Positions 1 through 8,463 of a stretch of 64,000 nucleotides of DNA are shown in pieces. The stretch is taken from positions 434,001 to 498,000 of the forward strand of contig NC_014761.1 in NCBI RefSeq assembly GCF_000183745.1, written 5' to 3'. The notes under the pieces were generated by a model that worked only from the letters and a program-made list of their open reading frames with translations, did not search any database and was not told where the DNA came from. Made by a program: the position numbers and the translations under genes. This stretch comes from Oceanithermus profundus DSM 14977 (GTDB lineage Bacteria; Deinococcota; Deinococci; Deinococcales; Marinithermaceae). Every line of letters begins with the position of its first letter. The first letter of the stretch is position 1.

Positions 1-625
1 CTGGAGCGCTTTGTAGTGCGAGCCGGACTTCCGTCTGCTCGGCGTTGAACGAGGCGGTGTAGCCAAGGCTGGTCGCGCCGTCGCGGACCGCCACTGTCGC
101 CGGCGTGACGGAGGCCGGGTCCACGGCCTCGCTGAAGACCAGCACGATCTCATCGGCCAGCAGGACCCCGGTCGCGCCGTCGGAAGGCACGTGGCTTTGC
201 AGTTCGGGTGCGGTCACGTCAGCGCTTTCGAAACCAAACGAGGTGGCCGCCAGCAGGTTTCCGGCGAGGTCGCTGACGTTCTGCAGTTCTACCGTCACCG
301 GCGCCGGGCTGGCGGCGGGGAAGGAAGTAAGCGTAAGCGTAAGCGTCTTCTTGTCGGAGCTGAGGGTGTACGCGTAGTTCAGGCTGGCGCCGCCGCTACT
401 GAGTTTGACGCTGGCGGAGGTTACGCTGTCAGGAGCGATGGCCTCGTTGAAGGTCAGAAGGAGGGGGGCGTGCAGGTCCACCCCGGTGGCCCCGTCGGCC
501 GGAGTGTGGCTCACCAGCCGGGGCGGGGTGGTGTCGGCGGGGGGCGGGGGTGAGCCGCAGGCCGCCAGAAGGGCGGGGAAGAGCGCCAAAATCCAAACGT
601 AGAAATGTCTGGGAACCGTGGTCAT
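1..625 (-). CDS. Surface lipoprotein with Ig-like repeats (C-terminus off the window)
   Basis: The reading frame opens at an ATG at 625-623 and runs off the left edge, so 208 codons are seen and the C-terminus is missing. The first residues form a signal peptide ending in the lipobox LLAAC, with the lipidated cysteine at residue 23, then a proline-rich linker. Two tandem repeats follow, each with a 'HTPADGATGV / HVPSDGATGV' motif leading into 'LTFNEAI / LVFSEAV', the pattern of bacterial Ig-like (Big_5 / SbsA-type) modules. An AAAGGAG ribosome binding site lies just upstream. The product is probably exported and anchored at the cell surface. Its specific function cannot be told. It belongs with the two large lipoproteins that follow on the other strand. 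Confidence 0.8.
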   Translation of the reverse strand, partial: MTTVPRHFYVWILALFPALLAACGSPPPPADTTPPRLVSHTPADGATGVDLHAPLLLTFNEAIAPDSVTSASVKLSSGGASLNYAYTLSSDKKTLTLTLTSFPAASPAPVTVELQNVSDLAGNLLAATSFGFESADVTAPELQSHVPSDGATGVLLADEIVLVFSEAVDPASVTPATVAVRDGATSLGYTASFNAEQTEVRLALQSAP

Positions 626-681
626 ACCGCTCCTTTCGGCCGACAATCGGTGGAAGCTGATTCTCGACGCAGGTTTGTCAA

Positions 682-687
682 ATTGTA
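682..687 (-). promoter_or_regulatory. Candidate -10 box TACAAT for the minus-strand lipoprotein
   Basis: On the minus strand TACAAT lies about 57 bases before the ATG at 625. A TTGACA lies directly downstream of it and cannot be its -35, so the promoter is tentative. Confidence 0.3.
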
Positions 688-1044
688 ACAGAAGCCCTAT
701 TGTGTGACCGGTTCATCCCGCGGATCGGCCTGTGGCCTGTGGAGGAGGCCGGCGACCGCATCCGGGATGATCCGAGGCGGAGGCCGGGCTGCCCGGCTTC
801 GGCGGCCAGCCTGCCCGCTGCAATGACCCCCCCTACGAGCACCGCAGACGCGCGGCACCGGTCCTTTCGTACCTACACAACGTGTCGGCAAGCAACCCGG
901 CGTTCAGGGAACCCCGCACCGGTTCGGTACCCTGCCTCTTCGCGCCGGCGCAACACGTTACCTGAGGGTTGCGGTGTCAAATCGCCTGTGCGATCGTCGA
1001 CGTCTTTTTCCGGAAATGTGCTTGGGTTCACGTATAATGAGAGA

Positions 1045-1093
1045 CTTAACGTTTGTTTAACGCCGATGTTAACGGTAAATGTTCTTGTATTCT
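1045..1093 (+). promoter_or_regulatory. Three TTAACG direct repeats followed by a -10-like TATTCT
   Basis: TTAACG occurs at 1046-1051, 1057-1062 and 1069-1074, so starts are 11 and 12 bases apart, on one face of the helix. TATTCT at 1088-1093 follows the last repeat by 13 bases. This resembles activator sites of OmpR/PhoB-type response regulators (Pho boxes), which are direct repeats about 11 bases apart ending near -35. A separate TATAAT lies at 1033-1038 just upstream. The likely target is the lipoprotein at 1261. This is inference from pattern only. Confidence 0.35.
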
Positions 1094-1260
1094 GAGAAGT
1101 TCTTGCATAGGATGAGGATGCAATGAATAACGAGAGGGGGGAGGTGGTGAGACTGAGGTAGCGGCAGTACAGGTCCTAGGCATACCGTCTGCGATCCGTA
1201 TACGACTTCAAGCTATTTTCATCGGCAGCACCCATCATTTTCGGCCTATTGGAGGTACAC

Positions 1261-4125
1261 ATGCAAAAGCAAGCAAGGTTGTGGTTGTGGGTATTGGGAT
1301 TGGTGTTCGTGCTCGCGGCGTGCTCGCAGCCGCAGGGCAACAACGGCACGAATCCGAACGTGCCCCCGCCGCCTCAGACCGCCGTGTTGAAGATCGCCGT
1401 TGACGGCGTTTCCGCGGCGGACGTTGTTTTGGCCAAGGGGCAGGAAGTGCTCTTCCAGGGCACCGTTGCGGGCGAAAAGACGCTCGAGCTCGGTCCCGGG
1501 ACCTACACCCTGGACGGCATGCCCATTAGCGGCATGATCGACCCCTCGCCGATGCTCGTCGTGCTCGACGGGGGCTCCCAGGTCACCGCCAAGCTCGAGT
1601 ACAAGCCGGTAGCGGTCGAAGGCGAACCCGGCATCGCGCGCTCGCTGCAGGTGGTTTCGGTCACCGACGTGATGGGCGTGGATCTGCCCGGCTTGCCGGA
1701 GCGGAACATCAACAAGGACGTGATGATCTACGCCTCGCAGACCGAGGAACCCGTCTGCGTGACCCTGCAGGCGCTCGACGAGAACGGTGATCCGGCCGCC
1801 TACGTGCCCGTCGTGGTCAACATCGCCGACGGCACCTGGATGGACGACCGCATCGCCATCATCCGCGGCTGCGCCGCCGAGGGCGACTACGCGGCCATGG
1901 GCTTCCGCGACGGCCTGATGACCGACGCGCAGGGCATGGTCAAGTTCACCCTGTACGCGACCTTCGGCAGCGAAGCGTACGACTGGGACTACGGCATCGC
2001 CAAGATCACCGCGGCCGCCGAGAACTCCGACGACACCAACGTGCTCGAGGAGTTCAAGTTCTACTTCTACAACATCGCGCACCTCTGGGCCGGCTTCGAC
2101 GGCGACAAGCCGATTCCCACCGATCAGCGCGTCGGCGCGAGCTTCGAGCGGGTCAACATCTTCGATCCCTATCCGCCCGAATGGGAAGACTTCCCCAACA
2201 CCTTCTGGATCGACACCGCCGTCTTCTCCAAGCAGCCGCAGTTCCGCATCGACGGCCGGTTCTGGAAGGACTTCTACGGCGGTAACTTCTACGTCCGCTA
2301 CGAGATCGTCGACGGGGCCGAAAACGTTCACTTCGTAGGCTGTGATGATGTGATCTCGCCCACGGTCTGCAACGACTTCGACACCAACATCGGCCTGCAG
2401 CCGAACGACGACATCGGCCTCGAGGACCTGCCCATCAGCGCGACCGTGAAGGCCACGCTGGTCATCGTGCAGCCCTACGGGCAGACCCTCTACGAGTTCG
2501 ATCTCAAGGACTACACGGTCACCAAGACCTGGATCGGCAGCTACCTCAAGATCGACAAGCAGATCGACCACCACGTCCTGACCTGGTACGGCCCCGAGCA
2601 CACGCTCGACCCGGCCAACGCGGTGCCCGCGAACTCGGTCTTCACCGCCACGGTGACCCTGACCGCGACCAACGAGGGCAACGCCCCGGTCTACGACGTG
2701 AGCATCGCCGACCAGCTGCCCGCCGAGCTGGGCGTGATCGAATCCACGCTCAACCCCGCAGGCGGCACCTACGACGCCACCAACCACGTGGTGACCTGGA
2801 ACTACCAGACCGCCGGCGCCTTCGAGCCGAAGTTCAAGCAGCTCGACCCCGGCGAGTCGATCACGGTCACCTTCCAGATCTACGTGCGTCAGAAGCCCGG
2901 CTTCTGCGTGGATCCTGAGGATCTCGCGGCCGCCGAGTTCTACGCCGTGCCCTTCATGTTCGGCTACGACGACGACGGCGAGTACTGCTACGAAGACCCG
3001 TACTTCGTGGTGAACGGCGCGCAGCAGCGCGACGTGACCGCCAGCTGGTTCACCGGCGCCCCCGAAGCCGAGGGTGGCTTCCAGGCCGTCGTGGACTTCA
3101 ACGGCTGGTACAACGAAGAACAGGCCATCGTCTGGGCCGTCCGTCCGGTCTTCGACATCGACAAGACCCTCACGAACGCCCAGGATCTGCCGTTCCAGAT
3201 CGGCATGGACGCCTTCTTCGACATCACCCTCTACAACCTCGACCGGCCCGAGTACGCCTCGCTGATGGCGAAGTACCCGGCCGAGTTCGACGGCAGCTCG
3301 CGCGACAACCCCTACGGGCGTGACGTGGTGGTCGGCGACGGCTTCCTGATCGGCCTCGACTTCAACACCACCAACCCGATCACCCTCGTGGACGACGACG
3401 GCGTGAACCCCGACCAGACCTTCGCTCCCAACGCGGCGCCGGGCGACTTCCTCGGCTTCGCGGACAAGAGCATGTTCTGGGCGACGATTCCGCTGATGGG
3501 CGGCGGTGACGTGGCCAGCACCTCGCTGGTGCTCGACAACAACCTGTCGGGTATCCACGTCAACGTTGCCGGGGCGACCGCGGCCAACATGAACCAGTTC
3601 ACCAACAACTGCCGCCTGCCGTACGAAGGCGTGGACGCCGCGGCCATCGGCATGCCGTCCATTCCGGTGCGGCCCAACCTGGTGTTCGACTGTGACTGGG
3701 TCTTCGTGATCGAGCCCACCGACCCCTGGGTCGAGCTGAACAACATCGGCAACTACGAAGGATACCTCTTCAACAGCCAGGTTCAGCGCGGCGACGACTT
3801 CGTCTACCTCTACCAGATCCAGAACACCGGCGACGGTACCGCTGAGGGCGTTTCGCTGGTCATCAACCTCGACAACGCCAACGCCACGATCACCGGCGGC
3901 CTCAGCAGCCACACCACGGTGGCCGGCTTCAACGCCTCGAGCCTGAGCTTCACCCCCTTCGACCTGGCTCCGGGTGACACCGCCTTCTTCGTGGTCCTCG
4001 CGCACGCCAACGCCGTAGGCAACAACTCGGCGACGGCGACCGTGGACTACGCCAACCCCGACACGCAGGCTCCGCTGATGCCCTACAGCGTCGTGGAGAC
4101 CGTGTCCATCCAGCCTCCCTTCTAG
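1261..4125 (+). CDS. Large surface lipoprotein with DUF11-like domains
   Basis: The protein has 954 residues. The ATG at 1261 is preceded by GGAGGT at 1251-1256; a TTG four codons earlier overlaps that site and was rejected. The signal peptide ends in the lipobox VLAAC with cysteine 21. Residues about 40-115 form a small domain ('GTYTLDGMPI') also found in the next gene. Residues about 445-545 look like a DUF11 repeat ('TLTATNEGNAPVYDVSIAD', then a 'LDPGESITVTF' end), and a second such segment begins near residue 842 ('YLYQIQNTGDGTAEGVSLVI'). The family is found in cell-envelope and S-layer-associated proteins. I infer a structural or adhesive envelope role; no catalytic motif is visible. Confidence 0.8.
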   Translation: MQKQARLWLWVLGLVFVLAACSQPQGNNGTNPNVPPPPQTAVLKIAVDGVSAADVVLAKGQEVLFQGTVAGEKTLELGPGTYTLDGMPISGMIDPSPMLVVLDGGSQVTAKLEYKPVAVEGEPGIARSLQVVSVTDVMGVDLPGLPERNINKDVMIYASQTEEPVCVTLQALDENGDPAAYVPVVVNIADGTWMDDRIAIIRGCAAEGDYAAMGFRDGLMTDAQGMVKFTLYATFGSEAYDWDYGIAKITAAAENSDDTNVLEEFKFYFYNIAHLWAGFDGDKPIPTDQRVGASFERVNIFDPYPPEWEDFPNTFWIDTAVFSKQPQFRIDGRFWKDFYGGNFYVRYEIVDGAENVHFVGCDDVISPTVCNDFDTNIGLQPNDDIGLEDLPISATVKATLVIVQPYGQTLYEFDLKDYTVTKTWIGSYLKIDKQIDHHVLTWYGPEHTLDPANAVPANSVFTATVTLTATNEGNAPVYDVSIADQLPAELGVIESTLNPAGGTYDATNHVVTWNYQTAGAFEPKFKQLDPGESITVTFQIYVRQKPGFCVDPEDLAAAEFYAVPFMFGYDDDGEYCYEDPYFVVNGAQQRDVTASWFTGAPEAEGGFQAVVDFNGWYNEEQAIVWAVRPVFDIDKTLTNAQDLPFQIGMDAFFDITLYNLDRPEYASLMAKYPAEFDGSSRDNPYGRDVVVGDGFLIGLDFNTTNPITLVDDDGVNPDQTFAPNAAPGDFLGFADKSMFWATIPLMGGGDVASTSLVLDNNLSGIHVNVAGATAANMNQFTNNCRLPYEGVDAAAIGMPSIPVRPNLVFDCDWVFVIEPTDPWVELNNIGNYEGYLFNSQVQRGDDFVYLYQIQNTGDGTAEGVSLVINLDNANATITGGLSSHTTVAGFNASSLSFTPFDLAPGDTAFFVVLAHANAVGNNSATATVDYANPDTQAPLMPYSVVETVSIQPPF

Positions 4126-4133
4126 CCCTCTCG

Positions 4134-4176
4134 GGCCCCCGGACCGCCGTGCGGTCCGGGGGCCGCTCTCTTTTTT
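4134..4176 (+). terminator. Rho-independent terminator
   Basis: A 14-bp perfect stem (arms 4134-4147 and 4151-4164, loop CGT) is followed by a T-rich tract ending in six T at 4171-4176. It ends the lipoprotein transcript. Confidence 0.9.
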
Positions 4177-4183
4177 CTGAACT

Positions 4184-7100
4184 ATGAAACGAACCCTCCA
4201 TCTTGCCCTTCTCGCTGCGGTCGTGCTGTTGCTGACGGCTTGCGGTACGACGCGCCGCGCCGCCATCACCTCGCTGGTCGTGACCGTGCCCAACGCCACC
4301 GTCAAGATCGAGGGCGTGGAAAAAATATTGTCGATCCAGTATCAAATCAACGGCCGCGGGGCCGGGGCCCTGAACGGCCCGCTCGCGGCCGGAACCTACA
4401 CCCTGCCCCTGGAAGGGCTCATGTGCTACGGCTCGAACCTGCTCAAGGTCTCGGCTCAGGTCGTCAGCAGCGGAGGGGTCCAGCTGACCCTGGAACGCAG
4501 CGCCACCTTCGACTACACCCCGGACCCTCCGCAGCTCGTGCTCGCGAGTCCAGTGGCCGCCGAGCCCGATCGGTACATCTCGGTACCCGTCCGCATCGAC
4601 AGCGGCGTACGTTTTGGGTGTCCGGCGGCCCTCGAGTTTCGTGACCCGTCCGGGGCCCTCGTGGCCCGGGAGCCGCTGATGGTGCCCGGCCAGACGAGCG
4701 TGGTGCTGCCGCCGCAGTCGGCCGAAGGCACCTACGGCTACACCCTCGAGGCCTCCCTGGGCGACTGGCGGGTGCGCCGCCCCTTCGAGGTCGAGGTCGG
4801 CCTTCCGGTCGTCAAGGGGCAGCTCGAGCTCGTCCTCGAGGGCGTGGCCGCAGCCGACGTGCTGGTGAACCAGGGCGCGCAAACGATCTTCAGCGGCACC
4901 GTGAACGGCAGCACGGTCCTCGAGCTTCCCGTGGGCACCTACACCGTCGACGGCCTGCCCCTGGACGGCTACGTCGATCCCCCGGCGACCGACGTGGAGG
5001 TGCTCGAGGGCCAGACGACGCGGGTGACCCTGACCTACACCCAGGGCACCCCGCCCCCGCCCGACGGCGGCATCACCCTGGTGGAGCCCGCCGACGGCGC
5101 GGTGATCACCGAACCCCGCTTCAACGTGGTCGTGGACCTGGCCGATCCCGGGCAGTACGTGCGCATGGACGTGCAGTTCCTCGACAAGGGCATCCTCGAT
5201 TCCTGGTACGTGGACGGAAACAGCCACTTCGTGCGCGAGTTGATCCTCGACCCCACGCTTTACAACGGGCCGCACGACCTGCTCGTGCGCGCCATGAAGC
5301 TCGACGGCACGTGGGTGAACGGACCCACCCACGCGGTCACCCTCAACGTCCCCTGGAACGCTTCGGCCTACGTCGAGTACCAGAACCTGCCGGCGCTGGT
5401 GCGGCTGGTGCCGGGCGACAGCACGAGCTTCAGCGCCACCGTGCGGTCGCGCAACGGCTTCGAGGGCATCGCGTTGCTCAGCGGCGATCAGAACGGCAAC
5501 GCGGTGGTCTCGGTGAGCCCCTCCCAGATGACGCTCGCCAGCGGAGGCAGTCAGAGCGTCACCGTTACGGTGCAGGTGCCCGCGGATGCGGTTTCCGGGG
5601 AGTACGCCCCGCGCCTTTACTGGCAGGACGAGTACGGCCTGCGCCGGGGCTCGACGAGCTTCACCCTGCAGACCTCGCGGCCGCCCCAGGTCGGCCTGGA
5701 CGTACCGGCCAAGCCCACCGCCGCCCCCGTGACCGTGACCGCGAACGTGACCGACGACGGCACCCTCGACCGGGTGGAGTTCTACCTCGACGGCAACCTG
5801 GTGGCCACCGACACCGAGGCCCCCTACACCTGGAGCTGGGATCCGGGGCTGCAGGCCAACGGCGTGCACACGGTGCGCGCGCTGGCCGTCGACACCCTGG
5901 CGTTCTCGGGTGAGGCACAGGCCAGTTTCGACCTGAGCCTGCCCTTCGGCGTGCGCGACGAGGTCGCGCTCCCCGGCGTGCCCACGGCGGGTCCGGTGGT
6001 GCTAGGCAGCGGAGTCTACTGGGGCGGCGACGGCTGGGTCGCCCGGGTGGACAGCGACACGCTGGCGCTCGCCCAGCGGGCCGTCTCGGGGCAGGTGCTG
6101 GAGCTGTGGAACGATCAGGGCATCCTCTACTTCCGCACCACCCAGGGGGTGTACTACATCGGCGCCGACCTTACGGGCCTGGTCCCCGTTTGGGAACCGG
6201 GCACCCCCGTCGGCGTTCGTGCGGGATCCGCCTACTTCGCCTCCGGCAGCGTCCTCCGCGCCGCGGGCACGGGCCCCTGGTCGCTGGACGTGGGGGAATC
6301 GATCGTCGGTCTGGCCACGGACAGCAACTACGTCTACGTCGTCACGCCCACCCGCATCCTGGCCTACGCCCACAGCGCGGCCGCGGCGCCGGTGACCTAC
6401 GAACGCCTCGAGGTCGCCCCCGCGGACGCCACGGGCGGCTGGGGCCGGCTCTGGCTGGTGGCGGGGACGCGGCTCGTCGGACGCGACTTCACGCTCAACC
6501 CGGTGCAGGACCCCGCTTCGCTGGACGCCGCCAGCTGGTCGGCCAGCGGGGTGACGATCACCGCCGACGCGCTCGCGGCGCCCGACGGCAGCACCACCGC
6601 CGAGCAGGTCACGGCCGGCGTGGAGGGTTACGCGCTGGGGCAGACCGTCGACGTCAAGGAAGGGGAGACCTACACCTTCAGCTTCTGGGCCTATCCGGGG
6701 GCCGGGAGCGAGGCCTACTACGCCGTCAGCGACGGGTCCGGCAACCCCATCGTGCCCGAGACCGACTACGCCGCCGCGCTTACGGCGGGCAGCTGGTCGC
6801 GCGTGGCGGTGACCTTCACCGTGCCCGCGGGCGTCGGCCAGATCGTCCTCTACCCCTTGAAACGCGAGGCCAGCGGCTCCGATCCGCCCCTCGCCGCCGA
6901 CGTGGACCTCTACCTCTGGGGCGTGCGCCTCGACGGGGGCAACGCCGCCCTCGACCCCGCCCCGACGGTGACCTACGACCTTTGCGGCGCCTACGCCGGC
7001 CGCAGCCGCACCAGCGCGGTCTGGATCCACGACGCGGGCGGCTGCCTGACCCGCCTCGACGACACCGGGCCGGTCCTGTTCCACACCTTTGCCGGGCCGC

Positions 7101-7303
7101 TGGCGGCCGCTCCGGTGACCGACGGGCCCGTCTTCGCCACCGAGGCCGCGGGCGGGCTCGTGGCGCTCGACGCCGCGGGGGCGGTGCTCGAGCGCCAGAC
7201 CCCGGTGACCGCGGCCGCCCCGGTGGGCGCCTTGGCCGACGCGGTCTGGCTCTGGCAGGCCTACGACGACGGCGTGGCCCGCCGCATGGACCCCCTGCCC
7301 TGA
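4184..7303 (+). CDS. Large multidomain surface lipoprotein
   Basis: The product has 1039 residues and a signal peptide with lipobox LLTAC (cysteine 20). Residues about 210-285 repeat the domain of the preceding lipoprotein ('GTYTVDGLPL'). Residues about 500-585 form an Ig-like domain of the Big_17 type ('DRVEFYLDGNLVATD', 'YTWSWDP'). A segment at about 775-920 resembles a carbohydrate-binding jelly roll ('GETYTFSFWAYPG', 'WSRVAVTFTVPAG'). Between and after these are repeated short beta-strand blocks that may form a propeller. The ATG lies eight bases after the T-run of the terminator and has no clear ribosome binding site, so expression may depend on read-through or on an unseen promoter. It may bind surface glycans; function is unknown. 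Confidence 0.75.
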   Translation: MKRTLHLALLAAVVLLLTACGTTRRAAITSLVVTVPNATVKIEGVEKILSIQYQINGRGAGALNGPLAAGTYTLPLEGLMCYGSNLLKVSAQVVSSGGVQLTLERSATFDYTPDPPQLVLASPVAAEPDRYISVPVRIDSGVRFGCPAALEFRDPSGALVAREPLMVPGQTSVVLPPQSAEGTYGYTLEASLGDWRVRRPFEVEVGLPVVKGQLELVLEGVAAADVLVNQGAQTIFSGTVNGSTVLELPVGTYTVDGLPLDGYVDPPATDVEVLEGQTTRVTLTYTQGTPPPPDGGITLVEPADGAVITEPRFNVVVDLADPGQYVRMDVQFLDKGILDSWYVDGNSHFVRELILDPTLYNGPHDLLVRAMKLDGTWVNGPTHAVTLNVPWNASAYVEYQNLPALVRLVPGDSTSFSATVRSRNGFEGIALLSGDQNGNAVVSVSPSQMTLASGGSQSVTVTVQVPADAVSGEYAPRLYWQDEYGLRRGSTSFTLQTSRPPQVGLDVPAKPTAAPVTVTANVTDDGTLDRVEFYLDGNLVATDTEAPYTWSWDPGLQANGVHTVRALAVDTLAFSGEAQASFDLSLPFGVRDEVALPGVPTAGPVVLGSGVYWGGDGWVARVDSDTLALAQRAVSGQVLELWNDQGILYFRTTQGVYYIGADLTGLVPVWEPGTPVGVRAGSAYFASGSVLRAAGTGPWSLDVGESIVGLATDSNYVYVVTPTRILAYAHSAAAAPVTYERLEVAPADATGGWGRLWLVAGTRLVGRDFTLNPVQDPASLDAASWSASGVTITADALAAPDGSTTAEQVTAGVEGYALGQTVDVKEGETYTFSFWAYPGAGSEAYYAVSDGSGNPIVPETDYAAALTAGSWSRVAVTFTVPAGVGQIVLYPLKREASGSDPPLAADVDLYLWGVRLDGGNAALDPAPTVTYDLCGAYAGRSRTSAVWIHDAGGCLTRLDDTGPVLFHTFAGPLAAAPVTDGPVFATEAAGGLVALDAAGAVLERQTPVTAAAPVGALADAVWLWQAYDDGVARRMDPLP

Positions 7304-7333
7304 GCCCTGCTAGCGTGGGGTGGGGAGGCGGGC

Positions 7334-8038
7334 GTGAACCTCGTGCTCGTAGGGCCCACCGACCGAGGCAAGTCCACCCTTGCTCGGGCGCTGGCCGCGC
7401 GCGCGGCCCGGCGTTTCGGACGCGCGCACCTGCTCGACCTGGACGTGGGGCAGGGCAGCCTCCCGGGTACGGTGACGCTCTTCCGCTGGGACCGCACCGG
7501 CGTACGCCCGTGGCGGCGGCTGCTCGTGGGCCGGGTGCAGCCGCTCGGCGCCGAGGCCTGGTTGCTGGCGGCGTCCGCGCGGCTGGCGCGTACGGCCGGG
7601 GAGGTCTGGGTCGCCGACACCGACGGCTGGGTCACGGGGGCGCAGGCCCGCCGTTTCCGCTACCAGCAGGTCGAGGTTCTGGGGGCGGCGCAGGTGGGCG
7701 TCCTGGACGACGCGGCCCTGTACGAAGCGTTCGCCTGGCGCCGTGACCTGGAGGTGCGGGCCCTTCCCGTGCCGCCGGGGGTGCGCGCCAAGGCGGCCGC
7801 CGAGCGCCGGCGGCTGCGCAGCCTGCGCTTGCTGCGGCACCTGCAGGGGGCGGAGCCGCGCGAACTGGAGCTTCCGCCCGCCCGACCCGGTTACTTCTAC
7901 GCCCTGCTGGACGAGGAGGGCTGGTTCCTGGGGTACGGGGCGCGCACCCGCGACGGCCGCCTGCTCACCCCGGTTCGCGCAGGGGCGGTGCGGGTGGTGC
8001 CGACCTGGGTCCCCGTGCCTATCGCGGGGCTTTGGTAG
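7334..8038 (+). CDS. Clp1/Grc3-like polynucleotide 5'-kinase, putative
   Basis: The 234-residue protein opens with the P-loop GPTDRGKST (residues 7-15), followed by 'LLDLDVGQGSLPGTV'. This pairing of a Walker A of the form GPTxxGKST with a D-x-D-x-G-Q motif is characteristic of Clp1/Grc3-family kinases, which phosphorylate 5'-hydroxyl ends of RNA or DNA. A third motif 'VWVADTDGWV' fits the Walker B strand. The C-terminal third has no domain I recognise. GTG at 7334 is chosen because GGGGAGG lies just upstream; a TAGCGT -10 candidate is at 7311-7316. The family is best known in eukaryotes and archaea and is less common in bacteria. Substrate is inferred from the family only. Confidence 0.65.
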   Translation: MNLVLVGPTDRGKSTLARALAARAARRFGRAHLLDLDVGQGSLPGTVTLFRWDRTGVRPWRRLLVGRVQPLGAEAWLLAASARLARTAGEVWVADTDGWVTGAQARRFRYQQVEVLGAAQVGVLDDAALYEAFAWRRDLEVRALPVPPGVRAKAAAERRRLRSLRLLRHLQGAEPRELELPPARPGYFYALLDEEGWFLGYGARTRDGRLLTPVRAGAVRVVPTWVPVPIAGLW

Positions 8039-8041
8039 CTT
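8036..8041 (+). promoter_or_regulatory. Leaderless -10 box TAGCTT overlapping a stop codon
   Basis: TAGCTT lies six bases before the ATG at 8048, the spacing of leaderless promoters. Its first three bases are the stop codon of the kinase gene. Confidence 0.6.
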
Positions 8042-8047
8042 GGGGGC

Positions 8048-8419
8048 ATGGAAAGCGAAGCCCGCACCCTCGAGATGGTCTTTCCCGAACACACCAACCC
8101 GCTGGGCAACGCCTTCGGCGGCTTCGTGCTGGGGCTGATGGACAAGGTGGGGTCGTACGCGGCCGCGCGCCGCGCCAAGAAGCCGGTCGTCACCGTGGCC
8201 GTGGGGCGCGTGGAGTTCGAGGTGCCCATCCGCGCCGGCGACCTGCTCGAGGTGGTGGCCCGGGTGGCGCGGGTGGGCCGCACCTCGCTGACCGTCCAGG
8301 TGGACGTCTTCAAGGAGCGCTTCGGGGGCGGCGAGGCGACCCGGGTGCTGGCGACCCGTGGTGAGCTCGTCTACGTGGCCATCAACGAGGAAGGCCAGCC
8401 TACGCCGGTGGACGGCTGA
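8048..8419 (+). CDS. Hotdog-fold acyl-CoA thioesterase
   Basis: This 123-residue protein matches the YciA/BACH type of acyl-CoA thioesterase. It has the 'NPLGNAFGGFVLGLMDKVG' segment, in which the N-x-x-G-x-x-FGG region binds CoA and the following aspartate is catalytic. It also has 'RVEFEVPIRAGDLLEV', the second half of the hotdog sheet. Such enzymes hydrolyse acyl-CoA to free acid and CoA in the cytoplasm and usually act as hexamers. It starts nine bases after the kinase stop, with its own leaderless -10 box. No partner pathway is encoded beside it. Confidence 0.85.
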   Translation: MESEARTLEMVFPEHTNPLGNAFGGFVLGLMDKVGSYAAARRAKKPVVTVAVGRVEFEVPIRAGDLLEVVARVARVGRTSLTVQVDVFKERFGGGEATRVLATRGELVYVAINEEGQPTPVDG

Positions 8420-8463
8420 GCCCCGGCGGCGGGGACGAGGCGCCGTCGGCCGAGGGGGCGCGG

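Larger units (their letters stand above)
626..1260. other. Long intergenic region between divergent lipoprotein genes
   Basis: These 635 bases separate two divergently transcribed lipoprotein genes. Positions 690-1020 hold no gene, RNA or clear repeat that I can support, apart from a short doublet of 'gcctgtg' near 726-742. The right half holds the promoter-like signals listed separately. A 12-codon ORF (ATG 1123 to TAG 1161) is too short to call. Confidence 0.6.

Noticed and set aside
700-1095. A 131-codon plus-strand open frame in the first gap
   Set aside because: It has no ribosome binding site, no recognisable motif and unusual composition for a protein of this genome.
1123-1161. Twelve-codon ORF as a leader peptide for the lipoprotein
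   Set aside because: No competing stems or terminator lie between it and the gene, so nothing supports attenuation.
1249-1260. TTG start four codons before the lipoprotein ATG
   Set aside because: It overlaps the GGAGGT ribosome binding site that serves ATG 1261.
1246-5869. Very long minus-strand open frames opposite the two lipoprotein genes
   Set aside because: They are antisense shadows caused by high GC at third positions. The plus-strand frames have signal peptides, lipoboxes and recognisable domains.
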